Both the position numbers and the translations under genes were made by a program. DNA of 64,000 nucleotides from Fremontodendron californicum (taxonomy: Eukaryota > Streptophyta > Magnoliopsida > Malvales > Malvaceae): positions 9,219,160-9,283,159 of the forward strand of contig JAULJL010000021.1 of NCBI GenBank assembly GCA_030761205.1. Reading direction: 5' to 3'. Numbering within the stretch: the first letter of the stretch is position 1; each line of letters begins with the position of its first letter. Under the pieces are notes generated by a model. That model saw only the letters and a list, made by a program, of their open reading frames with translations, did not search any database and was not told the origin of the DNA. Shown piece by piece: positions 55,597 to 64,000 of this stretch.

Positions 55597-55830
55597 ATGG
55601 GTTTGTGGACGATATTGGAAGGGTTTTTGCTTCTTGCAAATGCTTTGGCAATATTAAACGAGGATCGTTTTCTTGCACCCCGAAGATGGAGTTTCTCGGA
55701 ATTCTCTGCAGGGCGGACAAAGTCATTTAAAGGGCAGCTTATTGGTCTCATTTACGCTACGCAATATATGAGAGTTCCTCTCATACTACTCAATGCAATC
55801 TGCATTGTTGTAAAGTTCGTTTCCGGTTGA
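55597..55830 (+). CDS. Yos1-like protein (IER3IP1 homologue)
   Basis: A 77-residue membrane protein of the Yos1/IER3IP1 family, which in yeast joins the Yip1-Yif1 complex for ER-to-Golgi vesicle transport. The protein reads MGLWTILEGFLLLANALAIL, then NEDRFLAPRRWSF, SFKGQLIGLIYATQYMRVPL and a C-terminal hydrophobic segment ending VKFVSG. Two membrane segments (about residues 4-20 and 54-74) flank a charged loop, as in the family. The coding region is a single exon. The length and conserved NEDRFL make this firm despite small size. An intron in the 3' untranslated region is possible (GT at about 55841, acceptor TTTGCAG at about 57147). Confidence 0.93.
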   Translation: MGLWTILEGFLLLANALAILNEDRFLAPRRWSFSEFSAGRTKSFKGQLIGLIYATQYMRVPLILLNAICIVVKFVSG

Positions 55831-56038
55831 TACTGTTCTAGGTGAGATTTTTATGTCTGTTTTACTAATGATTTGTTGGATTTTCTATTAGGTTCTCAAC
55901 CCCAGCCCCCTTGTTCTTTCTGCATCCAATTCCAAGGACATGTGTATTAGTAGTGGGGTTAGGCAATTAGGCATCCCATTTTGGTGGATTTTGCTTTTTG
56001 ATTTCCTGAAATTGACATGGATTTGAAATAGTTTCATC

Positions 56039-56216
56039 CTATGTTGCTCCGACTCTTCATTTTTCTTGAAGCACCCGTATCCGGCACCCGTGTCCGACTC
56101 ATATCTGGACATAGGTATGGGGATATGATCCTCCAAGGACCCTCCAAATACATGAAAATCTTGGAAAAAATTAAACATACCCGTGTCGGACACATACCCG
56201 AGTCCGAGTGACATAG
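56039..56216 (-). mobile_element. Family A MITE copy, 3' of Yos1-like gene
   Basis: Complete copy with the perfect duplication GTTTCATC (56031-56038 and 56217-56224). Confidence 0.94.
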
Positions 56217-56857
56217 GTTTCATCATTAGGTGAGTATGAAACACAAGCACACTGATCATAGTTATTTATAAACTTGGAGACAATCTTAATTTGTTGACAC
56301 CATTAAGGTAAAAAAGAGAAGGATTAATTACTCAGAGATTACCATTGTTGAAATATACACCAGAAACTTGGAAGTAATTGGACAATGCTTTCAAAAGCTT
56401 CTACAAGAATGATTGGAGCTCAAACAAAATCCTTCAATACTGCAAGTTCTATCATTAATTATATGATTGGAATGCTGAATAGTTCAGTTTTTCTCAACAG
56501 TGCATTGTTTGAATCTGATTGCCATGAGTTTTTTCATCCTTTTTCTATATTTAGTGCCTAATCTTTCAAGCCATGATTTGTCAAGTTGAGCAGGAAAGGT
56601 AGAACTGGCCTTTCAAAACCTATTTCCTGATGTGATAAATATCAATTCCTTTTAGTGAAACATGTAAATTAAGTAACGAGACTGATGGTTTGAATCGGCT
56701 ATCGATCACAGAGAGAAGCAGCTTTTGGGTGGGAAGTATAAGAGCATTTTCTAATTTCTATTATCTAACTACATTCCTTTATGGTTTTCCATTGTTTTAT
56801 AGTGTTCATTTTCTTGTGAATTATTAAGTTTCTCTCGTAAGATGTCACAAATTTCAC

Positions 56858-57043
56858 CTATGTTGCCCTGACTTTTCATTTTTCTTGAAGTACTTTTGTC
56901 CGACACATTCAGATATGGGTATGGGGATATGATTCCTCAAGAACCCTCCAAATACATTAAAAAAAAACTAAGAATAAATCATACATACATGTGTCAGACA
57001 CATACCCATGTTCGACAGTCACACCCGAGTCCGAGTAACATAG
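56858..57043 (-). mobile_element. Family A MITE copy, 3' of Yos1-like gene
   Basis: Complete copy with flanks AATTTCAC and GATTTCAC (7 of 8). Confidence 0.9.
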
Positions 57044-57489
57044 GATTTCACACTTATGGGAAATGCTCATTTTGCTATGAATTTTAACTGTTGCAGCCAT
57101 TCTTGACATTCTTAGAATGAGATGTCTGATCTGTTCTTTATTTGCAGAGAATTCATGAAGGTTGAACCAGGAAAATAGGACTTTGCGGAAGGTTTGGAGA
57201 AAGAAACAAGCATTTTGGTTCAGAAACTAGCTGATATATCTTTTCGTAAAACCAGTTATTCTAAGGTTGTATCCCCAGTTTCAAAATCGAATTTTAGGTT
57301 TCACAAGGGAAATGTTATTGGCTGGGCTCGAGCATTTGTATCATTTGGACAGCCTCTGCACTGCCATTTTTGAAATATACAATTCATTGTGGCTGGAATT
57401 GCTACATGATTTGCATGGTTTTACTCGTCCATGTATCTGTTCTTTCTCAGAATGCCACTTCCTTACTCAAAATTCTAATGTATAGGCTT

Positions 57490-58130
57490 TACATTCACGG
57501 TCCACACTATCCTGCAAGGTATTATCCGTTTCAACCCATTGAGTCTCATGGTTTTGTCCACAAAAAGCATCTCACATGCTGAATATGATGTAGACCTAGC
57601 AATACTGGACACGGTACGAAAAAAATAATTAAAAACACGAACACGATACGAAAAAATAACACGAACACGACATGAATACACGAATGTCTCAAAATCTATA
57701 TAATACGAATTATAAGCTTATCAAACTTTATATAAATATAAAATACCTTCAACACGATTATGACACGACAAAATACACGAACACGACACGGATACACGAA
57801 TTGTCGGGTCTAATATGATGTAAACATTTATATACTCAGTCGAACTCTAGTACTAAGCCGATGTGGGATTCATGGCTCCTCTTTAGTACCATGAGGTCCT
57901 TCCCCACTCTAACGAGAGCCCACTGTCCTCAATGGCACATCGCTAGTACCCCAGAGCCGATTATGATACCAAATATCACGATCCACACTAACTTACAAGG
58001 TATTATCCGCTTTGGCTCATTGGATCTCACGGTTTTGTTCACAAAAGGCGCCTTACAGGTTGAAGATGATATGAACACTTAAATACCCAATCGAACTCTA
58101 ATACACAGTTGACTCCTCTTTAGAACCATG
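57490..58130. repeat. Two-copy dispersed repeat interrupted by a MITE
   Basis: A segment starting GGTCCACACTATCCTGCAAG at about 57497, ending after ATCGAACTCTAGTAC-like sequence, recurs at about 57980-58130 (GATCCACACTAACTTACAAG, GGTATTATCCGCTTTGGC, CTCACGGTTTTGTTCACA). The first copy contains the family B element 57591-57812. The type is unknown; no protein is encoded. Confidence 0.7.
57591..57812 (+). mobile_element. Family B hAT-like MITE, complete
   Basis: A 222-bp element with ends TAGACCTAGCAATACTGG and ACGAATTGTCGGGTCTA and a perfect 8-bp duplication ATATGATG (57583-57590 and 57813-57820). It serves as reference for the other family B copies. Confidence 0.93.
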
Positions 58131-58298
58131 ACACTACTCCTGTTAAGAGTTAACAAAGTGTCTATAATGTAAGGGTTTCAAATCAAATGAATACACACTT
58201 TAGACAAATGATAAAGAAAAAGGAAAACTGTAAAAATACTAACTCTATGTAATAGAGAAATGTTATTCTGGGTAGATAGGTTTTGACATTGTAGATAA

Positions 58299-61200
58299 TC
58301 ACAGATCAGCAAATACATGGTATTCTTTCGAATCTACAGCTATGAGCCTTAAAGCTGCAATTGTTGCTGCAACAGACATGAAACCGAAGAAAATAACATT
58401 GAGCCAATGCCATAGATTTTGTGAAGAACTCAGTTTGTTCCTCTTTGCCACAAGGTACATGTGGTTTGCAAGGATAAATGTTAGAGGGAAAGTACTCAAT
58501 GCCCCTGTAAGGCTCTCAAAATCTCCGAGGAATGGGAGAAGAGCCGACACTAATGTACTGACAGCAAGGTAGCCACCTCTTGCTGCAATTCTGAAGGATA
58601 AGTTCTTAAATTTCATGGCGCTTCCTCTAATACCAAACTTCGTGTCCAAATACTCGTAAGTTGGACTCGCAAATATCTACAGCAGCAGACGAAGGCATCA
58701 GGTTATATGTTGTTCCGACTCTTCATTTTTTTTTTTTTGAAGTATTTGTGTCCGACACTTGTGTCCGACATATATTTGAACATGAGTATGGGGAACTGAT
58801 CCCCCAAGGACCCTCCAAATACATGAAAAAACTTAGAATAAATCAAACATACCCGTGTCGGACATAGACCTGCTTAAGGGCCAAACTATCCGTCCAAACC
58901 CGAAGACCCGCCTATATTTTGGAGGGTTTGGACAAAAATATTAAGCCTGAAATATGAGCTTAGGCAAAAAAAATAAGGCCCATTTAAAAAATGGACCGGA
59001 CCTTGGTTCCAACAATCAAGACCGGAATGCAACCCGGCCCGGCTCATTTTTCATTTATATATTATATTATGTAATTTATATCATATAAAAAATAAATAAA
59101 TATATATAATATTATAGTATAAATATTTAAAAATATGATAAGTTATTCATGTTTTAGAATTTAATAATAAATTAAATTATTAAAAATTAAATAATAAAAA
59201 AATATTTGTTTAAGTTTTTTTAGAAAAAAGAAATATGGGCAGGCTTAAACGGGTTTGGACTACCCATTTACAAATATGGACGGTCTTGGGCAAAATTTGA
59301 GACCCATATTTAGGGTCGGGCCGGGCTTGAGTAAGCATATATAGTATTGATACCATACCTAAGCCCGGTCCGAACCCGGCCTGGCCCATGAACACTTCTA
59401 GTCGAACACATACCTGTGTCCGGCACTCACATCCGAGTTCGAATAACATAGATCAAGTTCGTGGAGATTTGTGAAAAATGGTTAACGATATTATTGAAAA
59501 GCATGAATTAGAAACAAGTATACTTACATGTAAAGCAATGACAGATTGCAGGAAGGCAGAAATGTTAGCAGCCGCCTTCACCCAAACCGGGCCGCTTACA
59601 CTATTAAGCAAATATGTAGTTGTTGAAGCTCCATAAGCCCAGTAACCAATAAAGGTAACAGCATACATCGGTACGACTCCAACGGTAAATTGAAAGTACA
59701 AAGCTTTCAGCATGTTTTTCACAGCAGGCTGCCTCACTGTTGCCTGTTATGAGAACAATGTTCCAGAAGCAGAGACAATTAAATATAGAAAGATAGTAGT
59801 CACAATCTATGCTACTCGGACTCGGTTATGAGTATCGGATACGGGTATGTGCCCGACACGGGTATATTTGATTTATTCTATATTTTTTCATGTATTTGGA
59901 GGGTTCTTGGGGGATCATATCCCCATACCCATGTCCGAATATGCGTCGGATACTGGTGTCGGACACGGGTACTTAAAAAAAAATGAAGAGTCAGAGCAAC
60001 ATAAGTCACAATAATGAAGGAGATAAAAGCTATGTTGCTCCGACTTTTCATTTTTTCTTGAAGTATCCGTGTCCGATACCTGTATCCGACGCATATCCGG
60101 AAAATGGATATGGGGAATAAATCAAACATACCCGTGTCGGATATATACTCGTGTCTAACACTCACACCCGAGTCCGAATAACATATGATAAAAGAAGGGG
60201 GAAATAGTAAGGAATGCAACATGGCCACAAATTCAACCTATGTCTAAGAGGGCAAAAACCAGAACAGTAAACAAACTTCAATCAGTGGGAAAACAACGAT
60301 TTTGACAAATTCCATAGGAATTATTGTTAACGGGTAAGATTTAAATCTAGGAGCCACTTGAACCCACCCATCTTTCCTTGACTTTCATCAGATATCCTCC
60401 ATATTAAAACACAACCGCATGGATCAGTATGGCTGAGCTGAAGGGCAACCAAACTATGTTACTCGGACTTGGGTGAGAGTGTCGGAAATGGGTATGTTCA
60501 GTTTTTTCTAAGTTTTTTCATGTATTTGGAGGATCCTTGGAGGGTTATATCCCCATATCCATATCCGAATATACGTCGGACACAAATACTTCAAGAAAAA
60601 TGAAGAGTCGGAGCAACATAGCAACCAAATATGGAACTGATGTCCGTTGAAGCAAATATGAAGTGCCATATATAGAAGTGATCTATGCACTCAGAACCTT
60701 GATCGTCTCATCATTTACACAAGATAAAGTACATGCAAAGATCTAAACATATTCTGAAGTGCAAATAGATTAAGAAGAAGGTTTGCCTGTGAAACTAATT
60801 CATAAGTTTCAAGGTTCTATGACTGATGAGCATTGGAAAGCAGAACTTGTAATCATTAATATAATCTGGCCTACCTGAATTTCTGGTAGCATTCCAGTAT
60901 TGAATGCAAACACAAGATTTGCAGATGCTCCTATGGTTGTAAAAATTCTGCTAGTTGATGTCCCTGGTATGCTATAATCTCTGGATGGTGCATTGATTCC
61001 TATAACAGCATGGGAATCGTATTATTGTCATATAAATGCAGCAGAAACTATAATTTGCATCAGCAAAATATCAAAACCACAAAAAGAGTACATCAGGGAT
61101 ATGTTACTTGGACTCGGGTGTGAGTGTCGAACACGGGTGTGTTCAATTTTTTCCAAGATTTCAATGTATTTGGAGGGTCCTTGGAGGATCATATCCCCAT

Positions 61201-62261
61201 ACTCATGTCCGGATATGTGTCGGACACGGGTACTTCAAAAAGATTAAGAGTCGGAGCAACATAACATCAGGGTTCCAAATCAAACTCAAGTGAAACTGAA
61301 TGATATTAAACATGAGCCACTTGTAAATATAGGTTATCCTTGACTCAAGTTTTCTAACCTACTTCTCAATATGCAGCAAAATTATTATGCAAGACTAGAG
61401 TCGATGTGTAAGGAAAAGTCAAATCAAATATTAGTTATGTTTCTTTTATTTCCTAGCATGTCCCTCAAGGTAAGCTAACAGCCTTATCGGAACCAGATTG
61501 ACCGCTGCTCTATAGAGCAAATTTCCCTCAATGTTGCAGGAGCTAAGCAGTGCCGACTTATTCGATAGACAACAGGCAAAGATCTCGTCAGTTTCATGCA
61601 TATATCTGTTCCTATCTAACGGAAGGCTATTGGATCTAATGATAAAGACGTTATTGAGAAAAAGACGGCTTTTCCTAGATGAAATGAAAATCGGATTCAT
61701 GTAAGAGGAGAAAGGTTTCCCATTACTTAGCTAGAAAGATATGTGGCCATGAAATAAGGATTAAATGGAACGGAATTGATTGGATGGTATAGTTGTGTAA
61801 ACACTTGTTTCTTCTATATACATATGAAGCTCAAAAGCTTCTTAAGGTTCAAACTTGGCAACATCAATCCAGATTTTAGTTTACTTGAAAGTTGATTGCA
61901 ATACTCAGTAACATCAAATTAAAGCTCTAAAGTGATTAACTTCAAGTTCAAGCTAGCTATTTCTAGGTTTAAAGTAGAGGACTTCCATCAAATTGCTTGC
62001 ATTTGTATATATTTTAAAGATCATGAGACAAGCTAATAACAAACACCCGAATGCCTAACTCATCAACCAAGCCAATATTCCCACTCCAAGCTAGTGGAAC
62101 ATTCAACATAGTGGTTCCCACCTATGTTGCTCCAATTCTTTATTTTTCTTGAAGTACTCGTGTCCGACACCCGTGTCCAACGCATATCCGAACATGGGCA
62201 CGGGGATATGATCTTCCAAATACACGAAAAAACTTTAAAAAACTGAACATACCCGTATCAG

Positions 62262-62303
<42 letters not shown>

Positions 62304-63196
62304 CCGATACACACCCGAGTCTGAGTAACATAGGTTCCCATATGGTAACACTGACCTAAATAGGCCAAAAGGTTAGCATTGCTTTTACCCTCTTGGAAAG
62401 CCCTCATTTTTACTGAATTGCGTAAAGCTGGCTCACTCACACCCTTGTATAGAGGCTGGAAACCCACTAAACATCACGCCAGAAATCAATGGAGGCTTGA
62501 ATTTTGTATAGTGTATTCCACACAAGAGAACCAAATTGTCAAAGGGCTTGAATATTTTCTTTACTTTGTAAGGAAGGTTGCTCACTGACTAGGGCTAGGG
62601 GTCATTGTATGTTAAGGCTCATTCTTTACAAGAAAATGCAGACGGAACTGATTTAGTAAGGATTCTATCTGCATTTTAGTAAGGTCCTTGGAGGCTCTTG
62701 AAAAACTCGTGTCCGACACCCGTATCCAACGCAATTTGAATATGGGTATGGGGATATGACCCTCCAAAGACCTTCTGAATACATGGAAAAAACTTAGAAA
62801 AAACTAAACATACCCGTGTCGGATACATACCCGTATCCGACAATCACACCCGAATCCGAGTAACATAGTTTATAAATAACTGATTTAGTAAGGATTCTAT
62901 CTGCATTTTCATCTACACTTCAATCACCAGTTCAGAGTATTAAAAGAAACTTTCCATGTGATAAAGAAAAACCCGAACAGCGCGAATATCGAATATTAGA
63001 ACTTACCATCTTTAGCTGCGAGCACGCATGCCACAACGATATATATCAGGCTGAGAACAGTTGAACATCCTAACCATACTCTTAGAGATGACAGATGGGG
63101 TGTTGCTATGGCAAACAAAGTACAAATAAATCCAGCTATGGCAATAAAGTATGGAAGCTTCATGGTGTTGTCATCCTTGAAAAGGACATAACAAGC
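58299..63196 (-). CDS. Amino-acid/GABA transporter (GAT-type, AAAP family), 3' part
   Basis: A proton-coupled transporter of the amino acid/auxin permease family, closest to Arabidopsis probable GABA transporters. Four exons are visible: 63007-63196, 60875-60999, 59528-59743 and 58299-58676; they join in phase to 302 residues ending HVFADL. Conserved segments are [76 protein letters not shown] and ILANHMYLVAKRNKLSSSQN. About eight membrane helices are present here. The first exon or exons, including the start codon, should lie beyond 64000 on the same strand. Nothing coding was found in 63197-64000, which holds two transposons. Family A copies occupy every visible intron. Confidence 0.93.
58705..59451 (-). 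mobile_element. Family A MITE copy split by a nested element, in transporter intron
   Basis: Left part 58705-58864, right part 59401-59451. Flanks ATCAGGTT and ATCAAGTT match at 7 of 8. The host intron lies between exons 59528-59743 and 58299-58676. Confidence 0.9.
58865..59400. mobile_element. hAT-like element rich in GGGCC motifs (family E), nested in family A
   Basis: A 536-bp element beginning TAGACCTGCTTAAGGGCC and ending GGCCCATGAACACTTCTA (inverted, imperfect). The duplication GTCGGACA/GTCGAACA (7 of 8) comes from the family A host. Interior AT-rich core between GC-rich ends; no ORF of note. Confidence 0.85.
59807..60004 (+). mobile_element. Family A MITE copy, in transporter intron
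   Basis: Complete long-subtype copy with the perfect duplication GTCACAAT (59799-59806 and 60005-60012). Confidence 0.94.
60030..60186 (-). mobile_element. Family A MITE copy, shortened, in transporter intron
   Basis: Perfect duplication GATAAAAG (60022-60029 and 60187-60194). The middle block from ATGATCC to GAAAAACTTAG is deleted. It lies 25 bp from the previous copy, in opposite orientation. Confidence 0.93.
60454..60621 (+). mobile_element. Family A MITE copy, in transporter intron
   Basis: Complete short-subtype copy with the perfect duplication CAACCAAA (60446-60453 and 60622-60629). Confidence 0.94.
61099..61264 (+). mobile_element. Family A MITE copy, in transporter intron
   Basis: Copy with altered first and last bases but the perfect duplication CATCAGGG (61091-61098 and 61265-61272). 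It lies 100 bp from the exon at 60875-60999. Confidence 0.92.
61300..62121. other. Intronic sequence without recognised features
   Basis: Part of the 2-kb transporter intron. The stretch 61440-61780 has higher GC than its surroundings and an 84-codon open frame (minus) without a recognised domain. It may be a captured or transferred fragment. Confidence 0.3.
62122..62331 (-). mobile_element. Family A MITE copy with internal CA/TA expansion, in transporter intron
   Basis: Flanks GTTCCCAC and GTTCCCAT match at 7 of 8. A (CA)n(TA)n microsatellite at 62260-62302 replaces the usual ACACATACCC segment. Confidence 0.9.
62646..62910. repeat. 32-bp direct repeat flanking a family A fragment
   Basis: The string AACTGATTTAGTAAGGATTC with its next 12 bases occurs at 62646-62677 and 62878-62909, on either side of the family A fragment. 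Confidence 0.85.
62700..62868 (-). mobile_element. Family A MITE copy, left end truncated, in transporter intron
   Basis: It begins inside the element (TTGAAAAACTCGTGTCCGAC) and ends CCGAGTAACATAG. It lies between the two halves of a 32-bp direct repeat. Confidence 0.88.
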
Positions 63197-63396
63197 CTGC
63201 ATTTGCATATTTCACATGTTAAAGATTTTTGGGAGAAACTTCAAGCAATTTTAACTATGATCATATCTATCAGCTTCATATAAATCACACAACCGAGTTC
63301 TAATTGATGGATCGGATAAGCATAGAAAAGGTACGAAATGTCAGATATTTGAAACCTTTTGTAACAATTATCTTCAAGTTAAGATGTAGATATGAC

Positions 63397-63500
63397 CAGT
63401 GTTGTCAAGGGTGCAAGGCGCACTCTAGGCGCTAGAACCCTTATATTGCCTTAGGCGCAAGGCGCAAAAAAAGCGTTCGCAATTTGTATATGTGTATGTT

Positions 63501-63540
<40 letters not shown>

Positions 63541-63931
63541 ATAAGCTTAAGATATATACTTATAATAATAAATTCTAAAAAGTTGTCCAGTTTATCTACA
63601 AAACATGCAATTTTTTTTTTGTGCCCAATATGCACGATTTCCTTATGGTCCCATATCTGTTGTTGAATACTCAAATATTGAGAAGTTGAGAGTTTGATAC
63701 TATCCCTTTTCTTACTAGTAAAGGTACATCTAGTGAAAAAAGTTGAAATAAAAGAAATTAAAGAGAACTTCAATCAAGTGGGCTTTTTTTAAGCCTATCG
63801 CCTTACAAAAAAGCGTGCCTGGCGTGCACCTGATCAAATGAGCCTCGCCCGAAAGGGTCTGAGGCGCTTTTGTTATCTAATGCTAAGGCGCAAGAAATAG
63901 GCGCGCCTAGGCGCACGCCTTGACAACACTG
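63397..63931. mobile_element. hAT-like MITE with CAGTGTTGTCAAGG ends (family F)
   Basis: A 535-bp element in the transporter's upstream intron. Ends are CAGTGTTGTCAAGG and CCTTGACAACACTG, a perfect 14-bp inverted repeat of typical hAT form, with GCGCCTAGGCGC-rich subterminal regions. The 8-bp duplication GATATGAC (63389-63396 and 63932-63939) is perfect. Confidence 0.94.
63500..63541. repeat. (TG)n(TA)n microsatellite inside family F element
   Basis: Alternating TG then TA run. Confidence 0.85.
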
Positions 63932-63939
63932 GATATGAC

Positions 63940-64000
63940 CTATGTTACTCCGACTCCTCATTTTTCTTAAAGTATCCGTGTCCGACACCCATATCCGACA
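63940..64000 (-). mobile_element. Family A MITE copy, cut by the right window edge
   Basis: Begins CTATGTTACTCCGACTCC directly after the right target duplication of the family F element. The rest lies outside the window. Confidence 0.88.

Noticed and set aside
72..64000. Many small ORFs sharing peptides like [22 protein letters not shown] or GYGDMILQGPSKYMKILEK, seeming to be a repeated protein family
   Set aside because: All of them are translations of the family A MITE in its different frames and orientations. They start and stop at random around copies, contain no conserved start, and overlap introns.
191..64000. CRISPR-like array, because of regularly recurring repeats
   Set aside because: The repeats are 165-215 bp transposons with target duplications, irregular spacing and both orientations in a eukaryotic genome.

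Overview
The window is nuclear DNA of a dicotyledonous plant. The genes have many introns with GT-AG splice sites, the intergenic DNA is AT-rich, and several products are plant-specific: the jasmonate receptor COI1, a laccase, plastid sedoheptulose-1,7-bisphosphatase and a WLIM protein. The genus cannot be fixed from sequence alone. The COI1 protein looks like those of Malvales (cotton relatives), but that is only an impression.

Layout. 13-1080 (+): last two visible exons of signal peptidase complex subunit 2. 4234-8167 (+): COI1. 9029-9101 (+): tRNA-Arg(CCT). 9661-15078 (-): six-exon laccase. 17612-18610 (-): small SRPBCC/START-like protein. 19778-24251 (-): eight-exon sedoheptulose-1,7-bisphosphatase. 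25677-30097 (+): ten-exon adenylosuccinate lyase. 32674-36528 (+): two-LIM-domain protein. 39477-42308 (-): nucleotide-sugar/triose-phosphate-type translocator. 45473-52774 (-): decayed Copia LTR retrotransposon. 53779-54491 (+): 5'-truncated LINE. 55597-55830 (+): Yos1-like protein. 58299-63196 (-): 3' part of a GABA/amino-acid transporter whose first exons lie beyond the right edge. I joined the exons by reading splice sites and phase. All complete genes rebuild to full-length proteins with no internal stop. The genes do not form a pathway; this is ordinary mixed plant gene order.

The striking feature is one short non-autonomous DNA transposon, called family A here. I count 44 whole, partial or decayed copies of about 165-215 bp. 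Its ends are imperfect inverted repeats beginning CTATGTT, and most copies are flanked by 8-bp target duplications; 19 of these are perfect. This points to the hAT superfamily. Copies sit in introns or close flanks of every protein gene except the Yos1-like one, where the two nearest copies are within 1.1 kb downstream. None interrupts a coding exon. None is found from 40.2 to 56.0 kb, the stretch holding the translocator 5' half and the retroelements. Some copies are nested in each other, fused as an inverted dimer, internally deleted, or broken by at least three other hAT-like families. Two of those unrelated families landed at the same internal position. Translations of family A give the many repetitive small ORFs in the window; these are not genes.

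I found no new enzymatic or defence system. The most novel material is the transposon burst and its effect on gene structure, for example a copy whose target duplication contains a splice donor of the bisphosphatase gene.
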